From the NCBI GenBank assembly GCA_029262195.1, contig JAJCZX010000033.1, positions 95,977 through 159,976 of the forward strand: DNA of 64,000 nt, given 5' to 3'. How positions within the stretch are numbered: the stretch's first letter is position 1; each line of letters opens with the position of its first letter. The stretch is from Gemmatimonadota bacterium. GTDB taxonomy: Bacteria; Gemmatimonadota; Gemmatimonadetes; Gemmatimonadales; GWC2-71-9. This document shows positions 46,490 through 55,178 of this stretch, piece after piece. The notes under the pieces were generated by a model. It was given only the letters and a program-made list of their open reading frames with translations, did no database searches and was not told the DNA's origin. Both the position numbers and the translations under genes were made by a program.

Positions 46490-46519
46490 TTGGCGAGTGC
46501 AATACCAACTGGGTATAGT
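46490..46519 (+). promoter_or_regulatory. Promoter of mtnA, likely giving a leaderless transcript
   Basis: TTGGCG (46490-46495) and TATAGT (46514-46519) are 18 bases apart. The -10 element ends only 7 bases before the mtnA ATG at 46527, so transcription would start at or next to the start codon. No ribosome site precedes the ATG, consistent with leaderless translation. Confidence 0.5.
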
Positions 46520-46526
46520 TCCCGCT

Positions 46527-47546
46527 ATGAAACCTAACGTTATCCAGTGGACAGATACCGGTGCGGTGAGGCTGCTTGACCAGACCCGCCTTCCGGGCGA
46601 AACAACATATCTCGAAATAGACGAAATCGACCAGATGATTTCGGCTATTCAGGCTCTTAGCGTGCGCGGTGCTCCGCTAATCGGAGTTGCAGCGGCCATG
46701 GGTTTGGCCGCCGCTGCACACAAGCGGGAGAGTGAGTCCGAGGCTGATTTTCCGGCATGGTTTGACGTAGCTTCTACCGCTCTGGCAGCGGCCCGTCCAA
46801 CGGCTGTGAACCTGCAATGGGCGGTGGACAGAATAAGAGCCAAAGTGGCTGCCGAAGCTCCGTCTGGTCGCCGCATGTCCGAGATCTTGCGAGAAGAGGC
46901 GCAAGAAATATGGGATGAAGACGCCAGGATGTGCGCCGCGATCGGGCAGAATGGTGCGTTGAAAGTCCCACAGGGCGCGACCATCATGACCCATTGCAAT
47001 GCCGGGCGGCTGGCCACCGGTGGTATCGGTACGGCCCTCGGAGTCATTTACGCCGCGCAGGAAGCAGGGAAAGATGTCAACGTTTTCGCTCGCGAAACCC
47101 GCCCACTCAACCAGGGGAGCCGACTGACCGCCTGGGAGTTGATAGAGAGCGGGATCCCTACAACCGTCATCGCAGATTCAGTTGCTGGGTCGCTAATGGC
47201 CGACGGCAAGATAGACATGATTGTGGTTGGAGCCGACCGAATCGCCGCCAACGGCGACGTTGCCAATAAGATTGGTACCTATCCTCTGGCGGTTTTGGCC
47301 GATGCCCACTCGATTCCGTTTTACGTAGCGGCACCCGTTTCGACGTTCGATATGTCCCTGGCAACCGGAGCCGAAATTCCCATTGAATTGCGCTCCCCGG
47401 ATGAGATGCCGGCGGCCGTCGGTGCCAGGGTCCACAATCCGGCTTTCGATGTGACTCCTGCCCGGCTGGTTCACGCGATCTTCACGGATGTGGGGACTAT
47501 TGAAAAACCGAGCACCGAAGCTGTGAAAGAGGTTCTGGGAGTCTAG
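46527..47546 (+). CDS. mtnA: S-methyl-5-thioribose-1-phosphate isomerase
   Basis: A 339-residue enzyme of the methionine salvage pathway that converts methylthioribose-1-phosphate to the ribulose form. Active-site Cys157 is in MTHCNAG and Asp237 in VGADRIAANGDVANKIGTY, with the strand ALSVRGAPLIG early in the protein. The ATG at 46527 aligns with family N-termini; the frame stays open to 46473 but the promoter suggests otherwise. It is directly followed, without any gap, by glpK. No other salvage gene is near. Confidence 0.93.
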   Translation: MKPNVIQWTDTGAVRLLDQTRLPGETTYLEIDEIDQMISAIQALSVRGAPLIGVAAAMGLAAAAHKRESESEADFPAWFDVASTALAAARPTAVNLQWAVDRIRAKVAAEAPSGRRMSEILREEAQEIWDEDARMCAAIGQNGALKVPQGATIMTHCNAGRLATGGIGTALGVIYAAQEAGKDVNVFARETRPLNQGSRLTAWELIESGIPTTVIADSVAGSLMADGKIDMIVVGADRIAANGDVANKIGTYPLAVLADAHSIPFYVAAPVSTFDMSLATGAEIPIELRSPDEMPAAVGARVHNPAFDVTPARLVHAIFTDVGTIEKPSTEAVKEVLGV

Positions 47547-49022
47547 ATGAAATCTGTGTTGGCCATAGATCAGGGAACGACCGGAAGCACGGCCATCGTT
47601 TTGAACGAAACGGGAACGGTGCTGAGCAAGGTCTACAGCGAGTTCACTCAGTATTTTCCCAGGGCCGGTTGGGTAGAGCACGATCCGACTGAAATCTGGG
47701 AGGTGACGCTTAAAGTTGCACGGGATGCGGTGGCGGCCAGCAAAACAATCCCCGCAGCAATTGGTATTACGAATCAGCGCGAAACGATAGTGGTGTGGGA
47801 CAGGATCACGGGAGAGCCGCTGCACCCTGCCATCGTCTGGCAGGATCGTAGAACCGCAGATGAGTGCCGTAGGCTGCAGGCTGATCTAGGGGACGAATTT
47901 CTGACTTCTCGAACCGGTCTCACCTGGGACCCTTATTTCTCGGGGACTAAGATCCAGTGGATGTTGCGGAAGGTCGAGGGGCTGGCTGATATGGCCGCGG
48001 ATGGGCGCGCTCTTATCGGGACGATCGACTCCTGGTTAATATGGAAATTGTCGGGTGGCGCCGCCCACGTAACTGACCACACCAATGCATCCCGTACAAT
48101 GCTCTACAATATAGGCTCTCTGGGCTGGGATCCAGAATTGCTAGACGTGTTTGGCGTACCTAAGGCAGCTCTACCAGATGTGGTAAAATCTTCGGGCCAA
48201 ATTGCGACGGCAGACGCAGCGGTTTTCGGATCCGAAATCCCGATCGCGGGAGTTGCCGGAGATCAACAGGCGGCGCTTTACGGACAGGGTGGTTGGGAGG
48301 TTGGACACGCAAAATGCACCTATGGCACCGGGGCATTTCTCCTCTATCCTCTCGGCGAGGCAAAGCGACCCGACGCGTCCTCGGGTCTATTAACTACGAT
48401 CGCTTGCGAGGCCGATGGCAACCCGATGCTTGCTGCGGAGGGGTCGATATTCATAGCTGGTGCCGCGGTTCAATGGCTTCGCGATGGACTGGGCATTGTA
48501 AAAAATGCTGCTGAGACCGAGCAAATGGCGGCGAGCCTCGAGGATAACGGCGGTGTGTTTCTCGTGCCGGCATTCGTTGGGCTGGGTGCGCCCTACTGGG
48601 AAGCAGACGCCCGTGGCACTATTGTAGGGGTGACCAGAGGGACCACACGGGCCCACCTTGCTCGAGCGGCGCTGGAGGCAATGGCCTATGGTACGGCTGA
48701 CCTGGTGAAATCGGTGGGTAGCCCTCTGGTAGATTTGAAGGTTGATGGAGGAGTCGCTCGAAACTCGTGGTTGATGCAATTTTTGGCAGATACACTGGGT
48801 GTTCCTGTATCTCGGCCCGATGTGGTTGAAACCACTGCGCTTGGTGCCGCCGGTCTTGCCGGTGTCGCGGTTGGGGTCTGGAGGTCCGCCGATGATTTCC
48901 TTGCCTCAAGGACATATGAAACCTTTCCGCCCGGTTCGGGAAATAAGATTGATCTCAATGGTTGGACCAGGGCTGTGACAGCGGCGGTTGATTGGGCACA
49001 AAAAGGCCGATCTGATTGTTAG
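47547..49022 (+). CDS. glpK: Glycerol kinase
   Basis: A 491-residue FGGY carbohydrate kinase that phosphorylates glycerol to sn-glycerol-3-phosphate. The N-terminal IDQGTTGSTAIVLNE is the phosphate-1 motif, followed by GITNQRETIVVWD and PAIVWQDRRT, and the C-terminal GGVARNSWLMQFLADTLGVPV. These glycerol-kinase motifs are complete. Its ATG directly follows the mtnA stop codon, so the two genes share a transcript. No glpF or glpD is nearby. Confidence 0.95.
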   Translation: MKSVLAIDQGTTGSTAIVLNETGTVLSKVYSEFTQYFPRAGWVEHDPTEIWEVTLKVARDAVAASKTIPAAIGITNQRETIVVWDRITGEPLHPAIVWQDRRTADECRRLQADLGDEFLTSRTGLTWDPYFSGTKIQWMLRKVEGLADMAADGRALIGTIDSWLIWKLSGGAAHVTDHTNASRTMLYNIGSLGWDPELLDVFGVPKAALPDVVKSSGQIATADAAVFGSEIPIAGVAGDQQAALYGQGGWEVGHAKCTYGTGAFLLYPLGEAKRPDASSGLLTTIACEADGNPMLAAEGSIFIAGAAVQWLRDGLGIVKNAAETEQMAASLEDNGGVFLVPAFVGLGAPYWEADARGTIVGVTRGTTRAHLARAALEAMAYGTADLVKSVGSPLVDLKVDGGVARNSWLMQFLADTLGVPVSRPDVVETTALGAAGLAGVAVGVWRSADDFLASRTYETFPPGSGNKIDLNGWTRAVTAAVDWAQKGRSDC

Positions 49023-49132
49023 ATGGGTAATTGTTAAGGAATTGTTATAAGTTTCTTTTAGAGATTCCTTTTGGAGTAAATTAGAGTTCATTAAGCGGGA
49101 CCGGACGTTTGATCCGATAAAAGAGGATTGTC

Positions 49133-49561
49133 ATGAAAGCTGGTACAAAATTCATCGCTGGTGCTGGGATGATTTCCCTCACCGTGGGATACCTGATGGC
49201 CGCCGGAATAAAAGAGACCGGCGTTTATTTCCTTACCCCCACCGAACTGGCTGAAAAGATTGAAGTAGACCCCTCGTTCTACGATGTTGGCCTGAAGATG
49301 GGGGCTGACGTGGTCGTGGGAACTATTGAGCGCGATGTTGCTACGCAAACGATCACATTTGAAGTGACCGACGGCGAGCACGTCTTTCCCGTGGTGTACA
49401 GGGGCCTCGCCCCGGACACCTTTACCGACAGCGTGGAGGTTGTAGTTGAAGGGCGCTTGATGCCCGACGGCGTCTTCCATGCCACAACTTTGCTGGCAAA
49501 GTGCGGTTCGCGTTATGAGGCTGAAGCAGGAGAGGAACACCCTGAAGGAATCGATGTCTAA
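49133..49561 (+). CDS. ccmE: Cytochrome c maturation heme chaperone CcmE (CXXXY type)
   Basis: A 142-residue protein with one N-terminal membrane helix (about 6-24) and the OB-fold periplasmic domain (VVGTIERDVATQTITFEVTDGE, then GLAPDTFTDSVEVVVEGRL). In the usual heme-binding motif HxxxY the histidine is replaced by a cysteine: LAKCGSRYE (Cys124, Tyr128). CXXXY forms are known from archaea and Desulfovibrio (system I*). AAAGAGGA precedes the ATG. Followed directly by ccmF. Confidence 0.88.
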   Translation: MKAGTKFIAGAGMISLTVGYLMAAGIKETGVYFLTPTELAEKIEVDPSFYDVGLKMGADVVVGTIERDVATQTITFEVTDGEHVFPVVYRGLAPDTFTDSVEVVVEGRLMPDGVFHATTLLAKCGSRYEAEAGEEHPEGIDV

Positions 49562-51598
49562 ATGACAATCCTGGGTGAGGTTTCTCTCTGGCTTGCTTTT
49601 TTGCTTTCAGCCTGGGGAGCAGTAGTTGGTTTCGTAGGAGGGAAAACCGGGCGCCCCGATCTTATCGCAAGTGGTCGACGCTCGGTTTATGCTCTGGCGT
49701 TCGTATTGATGGTGGCCTCAGCTTCTCTGTTGGTCGCGCTCATCCAGCATGACTTCAACGTAGAGTATGTTTGGGCATATACGAGCCGCAACTTGCCGCT
49801 CGTTTACACAATTTCTGCCTTTTACGGTGGGCAGGATGGATCGATGTTGTTCTGGGCTGTCTTGCTAGGGCTCTATGCCGCCGCAGCTCAGTGGCTCACC
49901 CCGCGCAAATTCAACTATTTGATGCCCTACGTGGGTGGTGTGACGTCAGCTATTACCCTGTTTTTTGTTGCGGTTCTGGTATTTGATTCGAGCCCGTTCG
50001 AGCGACTTGCTTTCACGCCTTCCGATGGAAGAGGCCTGAATCCGCAGCTCCAGAACCCCGGCATGGTTATTCACCCACCGATGCTCTACGTCGGTTACGT
50101 CGGAATCGCCATTCCGTTCGCGTTTTCCGTTGCGGCCCTACTCGCCAAACGACTTGATTCAGGGTGGCTCCACGCGATCAGGAAATGGACCCTTTGGGCG
50201 TGGTTGGTGCTTGCCGTTGGGATTGTGCTCGGTATGTGGTGGGCCTATGTAGAGTTGGGTTGGGGTGGGTACTGGGCCTGGGACCCGGTTGAAAACGCCA
50301 GCTTCCTTCCCTGGCTTACGATGACGGCGTTTCTCCATTCCGTCATGATTCAGGAAAAGCGCGGCATGTTGAAGCGTTGGAACGTCGTTTTGATTGCTCT
50401 GAGTTTCATTCTTTCGATGTTTGGTACGTTCATCACGCGCAGTGGAATTATTCAGAGCGTCCACTCCTTTGCCCAGTCGAACGTTGGCTACTATTTCGGG
50501 TTCTTCTTGCTCGCTATTATCGCCTTGACCGCATGGCTGCTTACCACGAGACTCCATCTTTTGAAAGCAGACGTGAAACTGGAAAACGTGGTTTCGCGAG
50601 AAGCCAGTTTCCTGTTCAATAACTTGCTTCTGATTGGGATGGCTTTTTCGATCCTCTGGGGCACCCTGTTCCCGATGATCTCTGAATTGGTGAGGGGTGT
50701 GAAGGTTGCCGTGGGACCGCCGTTCTTCAACAGGGTGAACTTCCCGCTGGGCCTTCTTCTTCTGGCCCTGACCGGAATCGGACCACTCATCGCCTGGCGC
50801 AAGGCCAGCAGTAAGAATCTGCAGCGGCAGTTTCTTCTGCCGGTGGTGGCAATGTTGCTTACCGGCGCTGCGATGCTTGCAAGCGGTTGGTCCGATGGGT
50901 TTTCCGGAGTAGCGATAGCTCTGTCGGTTTTTGTGACGGCCGGAATCGTACAGGAATTCTGGCGCGGCGCGGGTGCCCGACACCGTCTCCATGGCGAAAA
51001 CTACGTCGTAGCTCTCGCCAGGTTGATCGGCCGAAATCGGCGACGCTACGGCGGATATGTTGTCCACCTGGGGATTGTCGCCTTCTTTGTTGGGTTCTCG
51101 GGCATGGCGTTCCGTACTGAAACTGAGGCTACATTGCGCCCCGGACAGTCGGCTTCACTCCAGTCGCCTTTTGGACACACCTACACGTTTACCCACATCG
51201 GCATCTCGCAGTATGAAGCAGTCAACAGGTTTGTGACTGCGGCTTCCGTTCAGGTCGACAAGGACGGTGAACGTGTCGGTGTCATACGCAGTGAGAAACG
51301 GCAGCACCGCGATTCCTTTGACCGCCCGACTTTTGAGCCTTCGACCGAGGCGGGTATCATGGGCACCTTCCGCGAGGACCTGTATATAGTATTCGGTGGA
51401 GCAGTGGCTGGAACCGAAGAAGCTGTCTACAGGTTTACCATTAACCCGGGTGTCTGGTGGGTCTGGTATGGTGGCCTGCTGCTCGTCGTTGGTGGTTTGA
51501 TTACGCTGTGGCCTGCTCAGGCTGTGGTAACGCGGCAGAAAAGATTTCCGGGAGCAAAAAATGAAGCGTCTCCCGTAGCAGAAAAGGTTAGCGCATGA
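49562..51598 (+). CDS. ccmF: Cytochrome c heme lyase subunit CcmF
   Basis: A 678-residue integral membrane protein of the heme-handling family with about 15 helices. The WWD domain appears as GWGGYWAWDPVENASFLPW, and further conserved histidines occur in QHDFNVEYVW and HPPMLYVGYVG. The long periplasmic part near the C-terminus (GQSASLQSPFGHTYTF) is also typical. It transfers heme from CcmE to apocytochrome c with CcmH. ATG follows the ccmE stop directly and the next gene overlaps by 4 bases. Confidence 0.95.
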   Translation: MTILGEVSLWLAFLLSAWGAVVGFVGGKTGRPDLIASGRRSVYALAFVLMVASASLLVALIQHDFNVEYVWAYTSRNLPLVYTISAFYGGQDGSMLFWAVLLGLYAAAAQWLTPRKFNYLMPYVGGVTSAITLFFVAVLVFDSSPFERLAFTPSDGRGLNPQLQNPGMVIHPPMLYVGYVGIAIPFAFSVAALLAKRLDSGWLHAIRKWTLWAWLVLAVGIVLGMWWAYVELGWGGYWAWDPVENASFLPWLTMTAFLHSVMIQEKRGMLKRWNVVLIALSFILSMFGTFITRSGIIQSVHSFAQSNVGYYFGFFLLAIIALTAWLLTTRLHLLKADVKLENVVSREASFLFNNLLLIGMAFSILWGTLFPMISELVRGVKVAVGPPFFNRVNFPLGLLLLALTGIGPLIAWRKASSKNLQRQFLLPVVAMLLTGAAMLASGWSDGFSGVAIALSVFVTAGIVQEFWRGAGARHRLHGENYVVALARLIGRNRRRYGGYVVHLGIVAFFVGFSGMAFRTETEATLRPGQSASLQSPFGHTYTFTHIGISQYEAVNRFVTAASVQVDKDGERVGVIRSEKRQHRDSFDRPTFEPSTEAGIMGTFREDLYIVFGGAVAGTEEAVYRFTINPGVWWVWYGGLLLVVGGLITLWPAQAVVTRQKRFPGAKNEASPVAEKVSA

Positions 51599-52200
51599 GT
51601 TCGGTCGATTTAGTTTCCAGAAGATCAGTTTTGAAATCCGCGATGGCGGCTTTTCTCCCAGTCACGGTGATTGGTTCCGGCCAGGAACCTCAGCAGGGCG
51701 AATCAGAGGTTGGTTCTCTTATGGCGCCCAGGATGGCGGGCCCAGGACTGGAGAGGACCACCGATTGGGACAATGATCCCTACCTGATTGATCTTGAAGG
51801 AAAACTGCGCTGTATGTGCGGTTGTAATCAGAGTGTGTACCAATGCCGGACCACTGACTTTACGTGTCCGCTGTGGCCGGTGACTCACCGTCGGATTATT
51901 GGGATGGTGGAAGGTGGTATGGAAGCTCAGGAGATTGTCGATCTTTTTATCGCTGAAAGCGGCGAAGAAGTATTGATGGCTCCCACCACGGAAGGGTTCA
52001 ATCTCGCAGCCTATTTCCTGCCCGGTTTCGTTGTCGCGTCGGCTGGATCTGCGTTGGTATGGACGCTGGCTCGGAAACAAAAATTGGCTGCGATGCCTGT
52101 TGAGGTAAGCGCCGACCTGGCCAATCAAGGTCATCTTTCTAGCTTGAATGCCGAGGACGAAGACGCACTCAAAAGAGAGATGGCGAAACTCGACCTTTAG
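51595..52200 (+). CDS. ccmH: CcmH-like cytochrome c maturation protein
   Basis: A 201-residue protein with a twin-arginine-like SRRSVLKSAMAAFLPVTV N-terminus, a domain containing LRCMCGCNQSVYQCRTTDFTC (Cys73, 75, 77, 84, 91), and one C-terminal membrane helix (about 139-158). The classical LRCxxC is replaced here by C-x-C-x-C and extra cysteines, as in CcmH-like proteins of several non-proteobacterial lineages. It should reduce or chaperone the CXXCH cysteines of apocytochrome. ccmA, ccmB, ccmC and ccmG are not in the window. Confidence 0.85.
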   Translation: MSSVDLVSRRSVLKSAMAAFLPVTVIGSGQEPQQGESEVGSLMAPRMAGPGLERTTDWDNDPYLIDLEGKLRCMCGCNQSVYQCRTTDFTCPLWPVTHRRIIGMVEGGMEAQEIVDLFIAESGEEVLMAPTTEGFNLAAYFLPGFVVASAGSALVWTLARKQKLAAMPVEVSADLANQGHLSSLNAEDEDALKREMAKLDL

Positions 52201-52205
52201 GTTAC

Positions 52206-52736
52206 ATGATGTTCGAACTAATCGCGGGATTGTTGGTTGCAATTTTTTGCATGTGGTTGGTGCTCGAACCCCTGGTTCGACTGCGTCCTGACGCCGTTGA
52301 CCAGACCCATGACTGGTCAGATTTGGATGAAATAGACAGTCCCAAGGTGAAGGCGCTAACCGCCATTTCTGAAATCGACTTCGATCTGGCCACAGGCAAA
52401 CTTTCCACCGAGGATCACGCAGCCCTGAAGGCTCGTTACGCCGAGGAGGCTCTCGCCGCCATTGCTGTGGAACGGCAAGAAGACGAACAGGTCGCCGAGC
52501 CTGGTGACCTCGCCGAGGCGGCCATCGGGATGGCCAGAGAAATTTCGGAAGGTGCCTGTCCGATCTGCGACAAGAAACTTGACCCGGGGGCAGCGTTTTG
52601 TTCTACCTGTGGTTGCTCCATATTCGCCGCTGAGTCACACGCTCGCTGTTGGACTTGCGGGTCAGCCCTTGAAAAAGAAGCGCGTTTTTGCTCAGACTGC
52701 GGATCGCCTGCAACGGTAAGTGCTACCGTCGATTAA
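52206..52736 (+). CDS. CcmI-like membrane protein with two zinc ribbons
   Basis: A 176-residue protein with one N-terminal helix (about 3-22), a helical segment (KALTAISEIDFDLATGKLSTEDHAALKARY) resembling the N-terminal part of CcmI-type proteins, and two zinc ribbons at the C-terminus: Cys118/121/132/135 and Cys148/151/162/165. It follows ccmH after 5 bases and probably supports cytochrome c maturation, an inference from context. Its stop overlaps that of the convergent exporter gene. Confidence 0.75.
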   Translation: MMFELIAGLLVAIFCMWLVLEPLVRLRPDAVDQTHDWSDLDEIDSPKVKALTAISEIDFDLATGKLSTEDHAALKARYAEEALAAIAVERQEDEQVAEPGDLAEAAIGMAREISEGACPICDKKLDPGAAFCSTCGCSIFAAESHARCWTCGSALEKEARFCSDCGSPATVSATVD

Positions 52737-54415
52737 AACTCGAAGGTCTCCATTTTCTTGAGCCCGATCTGGATCGGGACGATCGTCGCGGCGACGCAGA
52801 GTGCCGCAACCAATCCGAACGCCGTGACCATCGTGGCATTAATCCGAACCGTTCCCTGGGTACGCACGGCTTCGAGATATTCGTAAATAGGGAGCGCCAG
52901 GATGACAATCACCGCGCCCAGCAACGCTACAGTGGACATCATGAAAACGAGTCCGCCAAAAGAGGTTGGAATCTGCGCGGCGTTTTCAGTTTCGAATTGT
53001 GGGAATAGGGCCCCGTAGCCCAGGGCCATCGCGCTAATCGCCAGGGTCAGGAAAAATATTGTGCCCACCCCCACGGCCATCATGAACGGTGTGGCTCGTA
53101 GCAGTACGTTCGTAAAAACCGTAATCACCATCGCGAGGACGACCAGTGGCACGGTGCCGATCCAGTATTTCGACCACATCATAGATCTCAGATCGAGGGG
53201 GCTGGATCTCAATAACCACATCTGCCGTCCTTCCAGTGAGATGGCCGGAAAAACAAACCGTGCTGCAATGGCGGCGAGTACAAAGCCGGCCAGACCGAGA
53301 TTCAGGAACGATACGACCGTGACCAGGAAAAAGGGGACCTCTTCACCTGTGAACAATGGGAGTGATCGGATGTTGAACAGATAGATCATCACGAGGACGC
53401 CCAGAAGGATCAACTGACTCCATTGGGTTGTGTCTCTGAAAAAGAGCTTGATGTCCTTGATAACGAACTCCCTCTTGGCAACGGAAAGCGATCGCGTGAA
53501 GGGGCGGAGCACCTTTTCCCAGAGCGACCCTTTGACGAAGCGTTCAGAACCTTCCTGGGCCTTGGTAAAGCCGTTGGCGTACATAAATCGATGGAGGATC
53601 GCCCCTATTACCACTACGGTTCCGGCAGTACTCCAGAGGAGCAACAACGGCAGGGGGTCCAGGGAGTCGCCTACCAGGAATTCCATTATTGTGCTGGCAG
53701 CCCATTCGCTGGGCAGGTACGGTGAGGTGGGGGTGCGGAGGATCGTAATGAAGTCCAAAAGGTTCTGAAAACCTTCGGGTCGCGCCAGCTGTTCTGGTTT
53801 AACCAGGCGAAAAAGAAGGACGAGAACTCCGGCCGATCCGACTGCGATAATAGAAAGTATATCGCGTGTGCGGCGGGCGGGAAAAGCGTTGACCAAAATG
53901 AGAGTAATGGCGCTCCCGATAACCGCCGGCACCATCAGCATTGGCGTCAACACGAGAAGACTAAACGGGACGAAAAAAAGACCTCCGTCGTACACGATCC
54001 CGTAGGCAGCCAGCATCGGGACCGTCATTAACGCTACCATCCAGGAACTGTGGACCATGGTCTCGCCGAGCTTTGCCAGATAGAGGTGCAACCAGTCGAC
54101 TGGAGAAGAAACCAGAAGCTCCAGGTCTCTGGCGAGAAAGAATGACGACAACGCAGTGATGACGTTGGACAGCAGTAGTATCGAAATAAACGAGAGCAAC
54201 ATCAGGCCCAGGAGCTTTCCGGCGAGCAACGGGCCGATCTCCTCTACACCCCTGAAGTACCGGAGCATTCTGTACAGGACGCCGAAGACTACCGCCCAGA
54301 ACAGGAGGCCGATGGTTCCGATCGTAATGGTTTTTCCCTTGCTGAAACTCCCCGGCTGCCGAATGCGTGCCCGGGCGGTGTAGAGTTTCGGGACAATTAC
54401 TCTGAGAAGAGGCAA
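52733..54415 (-). CDS. ABC exporter permease (PF16949-like)
   Basis: A 560-residue integral membrane protein with about 12 hydrophobic segments, arranged as two ABC-2-like halves joined by a long loop (SLWEKVLRPFTRSLSVAKREFVIKDIKLFFRDTTQWSQ). This resembles the putative ABC exporter family that pairs with single-domain ATPases. TTG at 54415 is chosen since GGAGGG lies 5 bases upstream within the overlap; a GTG at 54460 is in frame. It is last in the leftward operon. Substrate unknown. Confidence 0.8.
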   Translation of the reverse strand: MPLLRVIVPKLYTARARIRQPGSFSKGKTITIGTIGLLFWAVVFGVLYRMLRYFRGVEEIGPLLAGKLLGLMLLSFISILLLSNVITALSSFFLARDLELLVSSPVDWLHLYLAKLGETMVHSSWMVALMTVPMLAAYGIVYDGGLFFVPFSLLVLTPMLMVPAVIGSAITLILVNAFPARRTRDILSIIAVGSAGVLVLLFRLVKPEQLARPEGFQNLLDFITILRTPTSPYLPSEWAASTIMEFLVGDSLDPLPLLLLWSTAGTVVVIGAILHRFMYANGFTKAQEGSERFVKGSLWEKVLRPFTRSLSVAKREFVIKDIKLFFRDTTQWSQLILLGVLVMIYLFNIRSLPLFTGEEVPFFLVTVVSFLNLGLAGFVLAAIAARFVFPAISLEGRQMWLLRSSPLDLRSMMWSKYWIGTVPLVVLAMVITVFTNVLLRATPFMMAVGVGTIFFLTLAISAMALGYGALFPQFETENAAQIPTSFGGLVFMMSTVALLGAVIVILALPIYEYLEAVRTQGTVRINATMVTAFGLVAALCVAATIVPIQIGLKKMETFEF

Positions 54416-54416
54416 C

Positions 54417-55175
54417 TCATCCCTCCAGTATTGACGCGAGTTCTTTTTCCGCAGCGCCACCCGTCACTTTGAGGAATAAATCCTCTAGCGATCCATCTCC
54501 CGACTCAGTTTGTTTGCGCAGGTCATCCATAGTGCCTTCGGCAGCTATCTTTCCGCCCTGAATAATCGCCATGCGGTCGCACACCACCTGGGCCACTTCG
54601 AGTGTGTGGGTGCTCATGAGGACCGTCCCACCGCGTTCAACGAAACCGCGGAAGATATCTTTCAAGAGACGTGCCCCACGCGGATCGAGTCCCACCATCG
54701 GTTCGTCAACGACAATGACTTCAGGGCGGTGCACCAGGGCGCTCGAAATGATCAACTTCTGTCGCATGCCGTGGCTGTAGGCCTCAACAAGTTCATTCTT
54801 CCACGGGGTCAACTCAAAAAGCTCGAGTAGTTCGTCGCTACGCTTTTCGACTTTTTCTCCGTCCTGCCCGTATAGCCCGGCCACGAATCGCAAGAATTCT
54901 CCGCCGGTAAGCTTTTCGTAAACGAACGGTCTGTCCGGAATGAATCCAAGCCGCTGCTTAGCAGCCATCGGATCCTCTGAAACGTCGTCGCCACCCAACC
55001 ATACCCGACCAGAGGTAGGCTTGAGTATCCCGGCGATCATTCGCAGGCTCGTCGTTTTACCGGCTCCGTTTGGGCCGATAAACCCGTACAAGGATCCCCG
55101 GGGCACATGCAGGTCTATTCCATCTACAGCTCTGAAGGAGCCATAGGTCTTGGTCAAACCCTCTAATCGGACCAT
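54417..55175 (-). CDS. ABC transporter ATP-binding protein
   Basis: A 252-residue ATPase of the ABC-2 exporter type with Walker A GPNGAGKTTSLRM, signature YSHGMRQKLIISSAL and Walker B VIVVDEPMVGLDPRG, followed by the switch in STHTLEVAQ. It pairs with the permease gene immediately downstream and follows the transglutaminase-fold gene after 3 bases. Confidence 0.92.
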   Translation of the reverse strand: MVRLEGLTKTYGSFRAVDGIDLHVPRGSLYGFIGPNGAGKTTSLRMIAGILKPTSGRVWLGGDDVSEDPMAAKQRLGFIPDRPFVYEKLTGGEFLRFVAGLYGQDGEKVEKRSDELLELFELTPWKNELVEAYSHGMRQKLIISSALVHRPEVIVVDEPMVGLDPRGARLLKDIFRGFVERGGTVLMSTHTLEVAQVVCDRMAIIQGGKIAAEGTMDDLRKQTESGDGSLEDLFLKVTGGAAEKELASILEG

Positions 55176-55178
55176 GCG

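Noticed and set aside
50159..51067. Long open frame (302 codons) opposite ccmF
   Set aside because: It lies entirely antisense to a clear ccmF, its translation is rich in Gln, Arg, His and Pro without domains, and no ribosome site is present; it is a shadow of the codon pattern of ccmF.
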